Positions 55,136 to 64,000 of a stretch of DNA of 64,000 nt are shown piece after piece. A model generated the notes under the pieces. It ran no database searches. It was not told the DNA's origin and saw only the letters and a program-made list of their open reading frames with translations. Made by a program: the position numbers and the translations under genes. Where the stretch lies: positions 7,277,501 through 7,341,500 of the forward strand of contig NC_089723.1 of the NCBI RefSeq assembly GCF_035083965.1, written 5' to 3'. Each line of letters starts with the position of its first letter. The first letter of the stretch is position 1. This DNA comes from Branchiostoma lanceolatum. Its lineage: Eukaryota > Chordata > Leptocardii > Amphioxiformes > Branchiostomatidae.

Positions 55136-58100
55136 CTAGTAAGGCAGGGGATAGCAGATATTGCACAATTCCGTCCGGTGACGTTGGTTGCTCTCTGTGA
55201 CGTCATAGAGGACAATGGTTCGACCACAAATGTCGTCGTCTTGTCGGTTGAGATCGAACTTCTTTTGAGGTCGTCCTGAAAGACAAAAATAGAAAAAAAA
55301 GTTATTTTAAGGTGACCTCTATTTTTGTCAGGAAGAAAAACATTTTATTTCGATACGGTACTAATGGAACTTCCTTTATCATTGAATTACACACCCTTTC
55401 CACAAGCGCCGGCAACCGCCGAGCGACAAAAGATTTGGCAGATTTTTCAGTGAATTTCATAAACAAAGAAAGAATATTTTTTACGTTTTGTGTGTTAGTT
55501 TTCTTTTAAATCACAAGTTTATATCATATTCCAATTTTTAAATCAATAGTTACACAAATCCAATTTTGGTAGCTCAGCGACGGTTGTCTAGTGGAAAAAG
55601 GGTCTTGGTTGAACACCTTGTGACCAGTAGTGGGTCATTATGGTATGCTAATAACCGTAACTCCCTAACATTTAAAAAAATTTTAACATTCAATTTTTAA
55701 ATTAATGGTCACACAAATCCAATTTCGGTCGCTGTACGGTCGCTAAGCGACGGTCGTCTAGTGGAAAAGGGGTCTTGGTTGAACACCTTCCAACCAGTAG
55801 CGGGTCATTATGGTATGTTAATAACCGTAACTCCCTAACGTCTCTTTAATAAACTCCCCGTCGCCCTCCGACAGTCGCTTTGTGCGCTGCCCTTTCGCGC
55901 GGGGTGAGTCGTGCCCGGTGTCCGCCCCGACATGACGTCAGGACAAAACCGACAGGCAGGCTTCAGACTGGGCAGAATCGGAATGTCGAGTCGTGAGGAG
56001 GGGACTGAGCCACCCCGTGGGGCGGGACACAATGGAAAGACCTCCCCTCGCTTTTAGCAAGCCATTTGCCACTGTCTGGACGGCATTTGACTGAGGACAG
56101 CCCGCCCTAGCTACTCTCCAAGCAGAGGAGTGGGTCCGGCAGGTTTTTGACGTGTTTTTAGGCGTTTTTGTCGGGGTTTCTACTTTGTCATGTGTTTTTT
56201 TTTTTGTCTAGCTAACCCCATGACAAAGTAGAAAGCCCGACAAAAACGCGTAAAATTACGTCAAAAACCTGCCGGACCCACTCCTCTGCTTGGAGAGTAG
56301 ACCCTAGTCTCTAACAGGCTCCGCGGATGGCTGGAAAAATGGTAAAAATTGGCCTTATAGAGTGAATAGTATGCTAAGGGAGTCGGCTACGGAGAGAGGC
56401 CATCCAGAGCGGCAAACTGTACTCCTATAGCAAACTAAACCCTCTTTCATGTTTTCCTGTCTATTTGGCAAGTTTCTACTCTTTCCAGCGGCCTCTGGAG
56501 CCTGGTAGAGGCTACGTCGACCCTAGCCTCCTCCAGGTCTTCCTCTGGGGGTTTGGATCGTAGAATTCGACAACAAGGGGAATAAATGGCCAGGATAGTC
56601 AGTCCACGGAAAGTTTAACACTCCCCCCTCCGAGATACCATAGACAAACTACGCAGCCAGCTAAACCAAAGTCCCCTGGCAAAAGTGGGATCATTCGTCT
56701 TCCACTGTCTCGGAAAAAGAAGTCGAACCCAATAAGTTAGAATGTAGTGCCTGTCGTTAAACTAGAGTTGTAGAATACTATATTGTTCACTATCTGTCCG
56801 TTCTTTCCATGTTAAATGTATTTGAAATTAACCTACGGGCAAGAACTTGCAATAAACTTCATATATTATTCTCCCTATAGCCAGCATAGCCAGTCTGGTA
56901 GAGACTAGTCGGACCTCTTAGCTCAAATTGCCATGAATGTGTTTCCCATACGGAGCACAACAAAGCCGGGAGCCACCCCACCCGATCCAGTGTACATGTA
57001 CATTCCATACATGGCAGCAACCGCGCCACAACTTATGCCTCATTTCCATATCCGAGTTTCCCTTTAGTCCGTTATTTTTAGGTAAACAGATTAGAGGCCA
57101 GGTTAGCCACGCGCGAAGGGGGTATGACGTGTTTTTCGGTCTCGTAGACACTGCCGTTACAGACAATTACTGGGACCAAGGGATTGAGAAGTTTCTTTGA
57201 CGTCATCGTATTCTCCTACTCACTACAGCAGACGTTTTCATGAAGTGGTTATTTAGATTAGTCTCGTTCAATGCTATAAATCACACTTTCTGACACATGC
57301 ACTCGTGTAAGGTTTCATCTTTAGCTTTGCATTTGTAATATACTTTCCAAGCAGATGTTAGGCCCCGACTTGATTTGGACTTCATTTTAGACGTTTTTTT
57401 GGAAGGCCAATGCCTACAAATAGCCTTAAAAGACGTCCAAAACATACATTTCAAGCAAAGGCTAGGCCCTGGCTTTTTTTGGACTTCTTTTTAGACGCTT
57501 TTGTTGGAAGGCCAACGCGTACCTGAAAAGACGTCCAAAACAGTCCGAGTCCTAACCTCTGCTTGGAGAATATCCTTGCCAGCCAGTTGTTTACCAGATG
57601 CAGGGTTTAGTCAAAAAGCAAAAATAGAGTTCTTGAGACCTCAAAGGGAGTATTGGAAAAAATAGACCAAACGGTCCTGTGAAAACAATTTGACGATGTG
57701 ACCGGGTCTAATGGCTCAAGGCTGGGCAACAATGTGGAAAATAAGTTCGAAAGGTCACAAAACAGACTTCAAAGGTCACAACAGCAGGAAAACCTCTGTC
57801 ACTGGCTACAGAAACTCGTGTTTTTCTCAATGAAAAGTTAGCCTGAACACGAATGAAATGATAAGTTTGTGGCCAAAGGAGGTTTTCAGTGTTGGATATC
57901 TAATAAAAAAACGTTGAGCATTAAGAGAAGGACAGGAGAAACCATGTTCCGTATCTAGTGATGAAAGATCTGGCCATAGGTGCAGGCCTCACCCCGTAAC
58001 ATTACAGTGGGCTGGCGTAGGAATGGACAGTCCACACCACCTGATATAATACACTTGCATTCTTCTTTTAACCTTTCGATAACCCCAGTTGTCGTCTGAA

Positions 58101-58984
58101 AATATCAGAATTATCATTTGTGGCTACGAAAAGCCATTCACACATCCACTCTCAAGACCTGCCAAGTTTCACTAGCACTGACGAAATCACACATCCTAAT
58201 TTACGCGAAATTTGTAGTTTTAATGTTCCTCACCTTGCAAACTGTAAGATGTTTAGCCAAATCTTGGAAAGGACGTCCGCGGATGATCTGATAAAGAGAA
58301 ACATCTTGTTATAGCAGGCAAAGTGCACATCAGTTTCTTCAAGATTCCTTACCCATTACTTAAGGAGTACTGTGCGTACAGCTAGCATGATGAGACCCAA
58401 GACAGTAGTTGGATGTCGGATACCACTTAACCTACCATAACTTCTCACAAAAAGTGTATACACCAAAAATGAAACCCTATAGTCCACAAATGTGTGGTAA
58501 ATACTAATAGGACGTTTCATAAGATTTGAAATGCGTCTATGAAGGTTAGAAATCCAGGTAATGACAAACGCAAGAAAACAGTTACTCAAGCACCTCAACT
58601 GGATACATTTTAGAAACGGCCAGGTAGCATCCACTGCAGTCACCGACGAAAGGTAGTGCAAGCTACCTGAAACGTCTGACCGTTTTCAAAATCCATCCAG
58701 TTGCTTGTGAATCTTACGTTCTTGCGAAATTTGAAAAAAAGAAAGTCCATCTTACCTCCTGCGCCCCATCTCCCGGACCCTTCCCTCTGACATTGGACAG
58801 GGAAGCTGAGACACAACTCCTCCAGTAGACTTTCCACCAGACGAGTTCTCCCCTCTCTAACATGTCTTCGGATAGCGCCGATTAGGATACGAAAACGCTG
58901 GTCGCGATTAATTTCGCCTGCCGTTACAAATGTAGACAACATGTCGACAATAAGGACCAAGTGAAGAAGTTTTCTAGTCAACAT
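55136..58984 (-). CDS. Small secreted cysteine-containing protein, 122 residues (gene C)
   Basis: Exon 1 (58984-58756) has an ATG with A at -3 and a clear signal peptide (LLHLVLIVDMLSTFVTAG), then a basic helical stretch (FRILIGAIRRHVREGRTRL) and the pair CLSFPVQC. It ends with donor GTAAGA in phase 1. The last exon (55275-55136) follows a strong acceptor (TTTTTGTCTTTCAG) and fits phase 1, adding 45 residues with DDDICGRTIVLYD and a C-terminal ELCNICYPLPY. The mature chain has five cysteines, so an interchain disulfide is possible. A TATA box lies 86 nt upstream of the ATG. The 3.5-kb intron could hide further exons, and a phase-compatible alternative terminal exon is at 58287-58253. No known family is recognised; a secreted hormone or cytokine-like role is only inference. 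Confidence 0.55.
55545..55790. mobile_element. Two tandem fragments of MITE family D
   Basis: 'cacaaatccaattttggtag...cgacggttgtctagtggaaa' and 'cacaaatccaatttcggtcg...cgacggtcgtctagtggaaa' are diverged copies about 180 bp apart, each followed by 'gggtcttggttgaacacctt'. Confidence 0.65.
56112..56299. mobile_element. CCAAGCAG foldback element FB4
   Basis: TACTCTCCAAGCAGAGGAG with arm 'tgggtccggcaggtttttga', mirrored to CTTGGAGAGTA. Arms are about 80 bp with few mismatches around a T-rich loop. Flanks CGCCCTAGC and GACCCTAGT may be a decayed 9-bp duplication. Confidence 0.9.
56305..56514. mobile_element. hAT-like MITE family C'
   Basis: 'tagtctctaacaggctccgc' to 'gcctggtagaggcta'. It shares its interior with 40785-40987. 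Confidence 0.7.
56524..56907. mobile_element. hAT-like MITE (family C) with an inserted segment
   Basis: 'tagcctcctccagg' to 'agtctggtagagacta', flanked by GTCGACCC and GTCGGACC (8 bp, 6 matching). About 175 bp (56692-56866) interrupts the 'cctggcaaa|tattctccc' junction that is continuous in other copies. Confidence 0.7.
57341..57572. mobile_element. CCAAGCAG foldback element FB5, partly duplicated
   Basis: TACTTTCCAAGCAGATGTTAGG at the left and CCTAACCTCTGCTTGGAG with AATA at the right. The inner run 'ggacttcattttagacg' to 'aaaagacgtccaaaaca' occurs twice, with a second decayed terminus 'tttcaagcaaaggctagg' between, so it is a tandem dimer missing one inner end. Confidence 0.85.
57580..58250. 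other. Intron of the secreted-protein gene, no repeat recognised
   Basis: Apparently unique sequence. No further phase-compatible exon stands out besides the candidate at 58253-58287. Confidence 0.4.
58540..58720. mobile_element. Inverted-repeat family E, near-complete copy
   Basis: 'acagttactcaagcacctca...ttagaaacggccaggtagc' is mirrored by 'agctacctgaaacgtctgac...ccatccagttgcttg'. It adjoins the donor of the secreted-protein gene's exon 1. Confidence 0.7.
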
Positions 58985-59069
58985 ACTGGTGTGGAGGTGT
59001 GTTTTGTCCTAGCAGGTTCGTCCGTGCCTCATCGGTGATGGTTTGAGGAGAAAAGTTTTCCTTGCCCTG

Positions 59070-59076
59070 TTTTATA
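59070..59076 (-). promoter_or_regulatory. TATA box of the secreted-protein gene
   Basis: The minus strand reads GGTATAAAACAGGGC. A start near 59045 would leave a leader of about 60 nt before the ATG at 58984. Confidence 0.6.
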
Positions 59077-59129
59077 CCATCGTCAATGAAGGGTAACCCG
59101 GTCCCCTGGGGTGGAGGGACAATGGTGGA

Positions 59130-60165
59130 GAAAAATGGTTGCGGCTGGAGGTCTCGGCTCGGATTGCGCCATTCGGGTGATGAGGTGTGGCACGATTCTG
59201 TCGTACGTTGCCATGACGACCAGTCAAGGTCTTTCTCTCGTCCAACATCGCGTCGTTATCCTACGATATGGTGTCTACCATTCTATTTTTTCTACAACCT
59301 ACTGAACTCAAAAGAACGCCGAGATGTGATATGTTGCCTATGAATAGTGAGTCATATAATTTAGACTGCTCATAGATATACAAGTCCAAGGAAAGATTTC
59401 GCGAAAACAGAGTATGATCAAGAAGAGCAACTATGTCTTAACCAGGAACAATGAAGTCACCCTGCACCTTAAACTTGATTCATCAGAAATATTTAGTCAA
59501 ACCAAAGACATTATACACTATCTTTGGTCAATCCTTACTTCAGAATTACAAATATATTCAGAGGGATATTAACGTACGTTTTACACAAACTAAACTTATA
59601 AGATTTGATCCAACCTACAGCTAAATACAATCAGCATTTCCAGTTCAGAGATTTCAAAATAAAAGCCTTCGCTGTTCAAACCAAATCCTTAACAAAGTGA
59701 GGAAACCTCTTTCTCCATAGTTTCATTCGTTTTCTTTACAGAAGAAGCAGATCACCACAAAAGGCCAACATTTGTTTTGAGAAGAATATGGTATTTCTTT
59801 CCCTTGTGTTGAGTTTCCAAAGATACAAGTCTTGTAGGGACGGCCTCCCTTTGTTTGTGAAGGATGACGTCATTGATCTTTCTCTAAGGACGACATCTAC
59901 CCAGAGGATGCCATGATATCATTGCCGTAACCATAGCGACGAGACCGCGACGAGACGTACCCCACGTGCCACCGCACGTGAAACAAAAGATGACGTAACG
60001 TTACTATGGTAACAGTTTACAAATGCACTGAACCTTACCTTAGTCAAGCTGACAACAATGGTTAACATTGCTGACATAAACATTGGGCTATAGGTTACAC
60101 TAGGAGTTTGCCTGTTCAGCTATCTTGGTCCCATTTCTCAACTTGAATCCAAAGGCTTTGATAGA
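59130..60165. other. No supported gene
   Basis: Short frames only. 59100-59330 has two overlapping plus-strand frames without splice context. No repeat is shared with other parts of the window. Confidence 0.4.
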
Positions 60166-60169
60166 AGAA

Positions 60170-60450
60170 CTTTATTGCACGACAATTGTACATGGTACAA
60201 AGTATGGCAAGAGTTCGTAAACATAATACAAAGTATAAATATAGAATAAAACTTAACATCCTAATTACTAATACAATACAATAAGGGCTAGCATACGTTT
60301 TGATATAGTGTAACAGTTGTAATCGAGTTGGTTTAATCATTAATTTTGGTATTTTGTTCTAATGTGAAAGCAGTCGTTTAGATATTTACCTATTTTCGCA
60401 TTGTGGGGATTGTTGCATTTAAATATATACTCAAAACGGTGATATACGTC
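60170..60450 (-). mobile_element. LINE 3' fragment
   Basis: Minus-strand 'tgcaataaagttc' end near 60172-60182. About 60385-60445 matches the FDYI region of the LINE fragments at 24896 and 43829 ('tgttgcatttaaatatatac' here, 'tgttgcatctaaagatatag' at 43924). Confidence 0.6.
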
Positions 60451-60474
60451 GATGCCCTACCCCTCCCCTTCTCA

Positions 60475-60546
60475 ACACACATACACACTAACACACATAA
60501 ACACATACACATACACGCACGCATACATACACATATACATACGCAT

Positions 60547-60585
<39 letters not shown>

Positions 60586-60665
60586 TACGTACATACATAC
60601 ATACATACATATATAAACACATGCGCTCACGCACACACTCACATACACATACATACATACAGGCA
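60475..60665. repeat. Simple repeats (CA)n and (CATA)n
   Basis: Long CA and CATA tracts. All frames through them, on both strands, are artefacts. Confidence 0.95.
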
Positions 60666-60794
60666 CATATAGACATGCAGACAATTCCAAAAGAGCCGAC
60701 ATGGGAAAATGAAGATGATACTATTGATACTATGAAGCAGTACCTTTTTTTGTTTGAACTTTGTTTATTCATGAGAGGCTTAAATCGTCCTGTA

Positions 60795-61125
60795 GGCCAC
60801 TTTTCATTGATAAAGATGAACTTTTCCTCAGCTTTACCGTGATGCTTTTTCTTCATTGGAGAGTGGCCTGTTACATCTTATTCAGTGGCTAAAGATAAAC
60901 TTTTCATCACCTTTGGCGCATGGTGCGATCTTTTTCTCTTCAACGGGGAGTGGCCTTTTCGGATTAAGTAGCCAAAGATAAACTTTTCGTCAGCTTTGGT
61001 GTGATGTTTTCTCTTCAATGGGAGTGGCCTTTAAATCGTATCTCAAAACTAAAGATAAACTTTTCACTCGCTTTGGCGTGCGGTTTTCCCTTCAATGGGG
61101 AGTGGCCTTTTAGATCTCATTTACA
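60795..61125 (+). repeat. About 80-bp tandem repeat, 4 copies
   Basis: The unit contains 'aaagataaacttttc', 'agctttggcgtga', 'ttctcttcaatgggg' and 'agtggcctttt'. Copies start near 60808, 60889, 60975 and 61050. Confidence 0.85.
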
Positions 61126-62100
61126 TGTGAAAAATACAAATCCCGCCCGGTGGGAGGGGTGTGATTCATCCGCCTGACACTTGGACAATATCAGCTGTCA
61201 CGTCTCAGTCTGGGGACCATCTACTTCAGCTTCTTAACACCACGACGACGTCTTTGTTCTGCCAGACTTCCGTGGTTGATCGTATTTGCACGCATGGTTT
61301 GTGGCTCCTTGTCCGCCCATCAAGCCAGTCCACCCACGAGCCTTGCTGAACGCGGAGAGATTGTCAAGGTCGCGCCAATCTCTTTATATTTAAATTATAA
61401 CGGCCACCGGAATTGTGCAGGTGATTGACAGGTATTAATGGGAGGGAGTTCCGGTCAACTTAGAGATTTTCCAGTTGTCACCAATCGAGATTGTTCAATT
61501 CAGAGTACACGACCCCACCTAAATCACGTTAAACCTCCTTGTCGAGTTGCGTTGCTGCAGAGAGGTGGGTGACATATTTAGCGTTGTTTGTATTTTCATG
61601 TATATTTGTACTCCATTGACGATAGTAGAATGGGAGATGACTTTCCGACAAAGCCTTGGGTCCTAGTCGCTCCGATGATTAGTTCTGGTAACACAAATTC
61701 CTGTCATGCTATTGTTGATTGACTCTTGAAATAAGACATCCAATCGATCAAGATGACATAATTCAGTCCGATGTCTATATCTCAATGTACTTGTTGATTG
61801 TCTGCCATTTGATTGATTGCTCGCTGCAATCATCACTTTATTAGTTAGTGATCAATACACGAAGATTCTTCTTGTAATGACACGATTGGTGTCAGTGTTT
61901 CAGTGATTCCTAGGCTGAAACTTAGGAAAATTTTGTATACGTCTTAATGTCCCAACATCTGTTTTTGAAATCAAATTGTCATGCAGCTATAAAGGTTTCA
62001 CAGAAAGTGTCGGTCAGCAAATTCTCCGTGATCTGACAATTATAATCTAACATACTATTAATATTCATAAGTCGATAAAGGTTATACATCGATTATAAGT
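61126..62100. other. No supported gene
   Basis: Mixed unique sequence with short frames; no splice-linked exon or repeat recognised. Confidence 0.4.
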
Positions 62101-62104
62101 CTCT

Positions 62105-62267
62105 ATCAGACTAACTACGCCGGCTATAAGGAGAATATTTGCCAGGGTTTCATTTGCATGGCAGATTGGCCCGTCTCTCCGTAGCCGACTCCCTCAGCAT
62201 ATTATTCACTCTATTTGGCCAATTTCTACTATTTTCCCAGCCATCCGCGGGGCCTTGTAGAGGCTAA
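62105..62267. mobile_element. Chimeric hAT-like MITE
   Basis: The left end 'ctatcagactaactacgccgg...gagaatatttgccaggg' is the inverse of the family C right end. The right half 'ggccaatttctactatttt...atccgcggggccttgtagaggcta' is the inverse of the family C' left end. One element therefore joins ends from two families. Confidence 0.65.
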
Positions 62268-62283
62268 GACATCCAGGTAGTAT

Positions 62284-62482
62284 GCTACACAAGAGAACAG
62301 TTACTCAAGCAACTGGAAAATTTTGTTAACAGTAAGACGGCCAGACGTGAACAGTAAGACGGTGGATATTAAGTAGCTAGTGAACTCCAAATTCTAGTTC
62401 AGTCACTGAGGAAAGACAGCGGATGCTGTCCAAAACGTCTGACCGTTTACCAAATTATCCAGTTTCTGAAGTAACTGTTATT
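62284..62482. mobile_element. Inverted-repeat family E copy
   Basis: 'acagttactcaagcaactgg' at the left and 'aaacgtctgaccgttt...tccagtttctgaagtaactg' at the right, with an internal short duplication 'gtaagacggccagacgtgaa' / 'cagtaagacggtgg'. Confidence 0.65.
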
Positions 62483-62489
62483 TTGCCTA

Positions 62490-63151
62490 CTAATCCTCTA
62501 CGAAATCTTCACACTTCACGGCAATGTTTTGTAGAGTCGTCTTTCGCTTGGCACAGATAAAAGGTCAACGGAAATACGCTAGTACATGTAAACAAGGTTA
62601 CCCTTTCTTATACACATGATCTTGTAACATTTCTCTATCTTTGGTTACATCTTCTTTTGTGCTCATTGTTGTTTAAGTTCAAGGACTTGTCAGTCTTTGG
62701 TATTTAATGTGATTCTGGAAATGTATCGTATTGTATTCTGTTCATTTTTCACCGACCAAACAGCAAATAAATAACGGTCCACCGCAGGTGGGCTACAGAT
62801 CTAGGACAAGGTTGCAATGTATTTCTCGTCACAATGAAGTTGAAGCCAAGAAAAAGGCAAACACAAGCTCGACAGCCGCAACAACAACCCCAGCTGACAA
62901 TCATTATTGTAGAAAATAGATGTCCACAAGTAGGATAGCTGTTTTGCATCAAGGTGCACGTACAAAACGTGTTTTTGCGTGGGCTATAGGTACGATGTTT
63001 TCCTTCGAATTTGCGAAAGATGATAACACATTCCCACCAAAGGAAGCATATTCTATACTACGATAGTTTAACGTACCTTTGAGGGAATCTGAGCAGAAAG
63101 TAAAGTATCAATCACTATGAACCACTAGTGCAGTTTCCACACGATATTCAC
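62490..63151. other. No supported gene
   Basis: No repeat shared elsewhere and no exon recognised. Confidence 0.4.
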
Positions 63152-63295
63152 TACTCTTCAAGCAGAGGTTGGTGGAGAAGATTGTGACCTTTTTATCATA
63201 TGCCCCCTTCCTGTCTTGGAGGAGAGTGCCAACAGAAAACGGGGCATGTGATAAAAAGGTCACAATCTTCTCCACCAACCTCTGCTTGGAGAGCA
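63152..63295. mobile_element. CCAAGCAG foldback element FB6 with 9-bp target duplication
   Basis: TACTCTTCAAGCAGAGGTTGG to CTTGGAGAGCA, with inner arms 'tggagaagattgtgacc' as in FB3 and a longer loop. GATATTCAC flanks both sides (63143-63151 and 63296-63304). Confidence 0.92.
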
Positions 63296-63584
63296 GATAT
63301 TCACCGCTCATGTTGAATAGATTAAATCGCATTGCTTGCTCGGCAGTGCATTGGATGAGTCAAACTCAACTTCTCATCTGAACACATTTCGCGTGTAAAA
63401 GCCACAGGTTGGTTTACCTTTATTGTTGCTACCGGCTTCTTGAACCACTGCCACAACGCTAAATAGATAGAAAGTTCATTTGCAAGTTCATGCCCGAAGA
63501 CTAACTGCAAGTATCTTAAAATTGAGTATTGTAAGTTTTGTAATGTTTAACTTATGTATGTATCTCTATTGCTTTTAGATTACG

Positions 63585-63690
63585 TTTGATTGTAAATTAT
63601 ACTGCATTTCAGCCTATGAAGGCTGCTACTGTATGTTGTGCCTTGCAACGACGTAATAAACCATTCATCCATTCATTCAAGTGCGTTGTA
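63585..63690 (+). mobile_element. LINE 3' end with (CATT)n tail
   Basis: 'cagcctatgaaggctgctac', then 'aataaaccattcatccattc', resembling in the opposite orientation the 3' end at 22590-22700. No coding part remains. Confidence 0.55.
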
Positions 63691-64000
63691 GGAACACAGG
63701 GAACATACATGTGACAATGTACTGCGATTGACATTATTGTAACAAGAAACTACTCAAATACTATGTCTAGACAACTTGGGGTTGGCTTCTGTTTTGGTAC
63801 TAGAGGAAGCCGAACTTTTTTTATAATTTGTGGGTTCTTGATTTTCTGAGAGGAAAGTGGTTTTCTGTCCCTCCTTGAACGTGTGAACGTTGGGAGAGAC
63901 ATGATTCCTAGCTTGGTAAACAAACCTATCATTATATTTTATGTATAACTTTATTTGCAAAGTCATACTCGTGGGCCACTTGCAAGGGTACTAAACAGTC

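Noticed and set aside
60390-60856. Frames of Cys/Val/Tyr or His/Thr repeats
   Set aside because: Translations of CA and CATA microsatellites.
1-64000. CRISPR arrays, operons, prophage or bacterial insertion sequences
   Set aside because: Spliceosomal introns and eukaryotic repeats throughout; the tandem repeats lack unique spacers of constant length.

Overview
The window is eukaryotic genomic DNA. Its protein-coding sequence is split by GT-AG introns with consistent phases, its genes lie far apart on both strands, and most of the rest is dispersed repeats. The recognisable genes (a TLCD4-like TLC-domain protein, a CYP7-like cytochrome P450 and a leucine-rich-repeat membrane protein), together with the many short inverted-repeat elements, a tRNA-derived SINE and LINE 3' ends, suggest an invertebrate chordate, most likely amphioxus (Branchiostoma). 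That assignment is inference; no marker gene proves it.

Layout. 0.9-4.6 kb (+): one long exon encodes a putative LRR receptor with signal peptide, one membrane span and a 685-residue tail that ends in thirteen 28-residue repeats. 4.6-16 kb: no supported gene; MITEs, a SINE, minisatellites and one long dispersed repeat. 17.5-23.6 kb (+): a six-exon TLCD4-like gene that assembles to 262 residues. 22.6-25.4 kb: LINE 3' ends and foldbacks. 26.7-28.9 kb (-): a TATA-promoted three-exon gene for a 63-residue helical protein; the acceptor side of its second exon is repeated about twelve times. 32.1-35.9 kb (+): a second TATA-promoted small gene whose second exon has the same 137-nt length and phase, probably a paralogue. 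41.4-51.9 kb (+): a nine-exon CYP7-like P450 of 499 residues with two decayed exon copies in introns and a duplicated 3' end. 55.1-59.1 kb (-): a two-exon TATA-promoted gene for a 122-residue secreted cysteine-containing protein. The remainder is mostly repeats.

The genes do not form a pathway. TLCD4-like proteins belong to a membrane-lipid family and CYP7 enzymes hydroxylate sterols, but nothing here shows co-regulation. The most unusual material is the LRR receptor tail with arrayed R-x-x-S-x-P motifs, the pair of small helical-protein genes, the array of repeated 3' splice sites, and a family of near-perfect palindromes that share one terminal motif and carry 9-bp target duplications.
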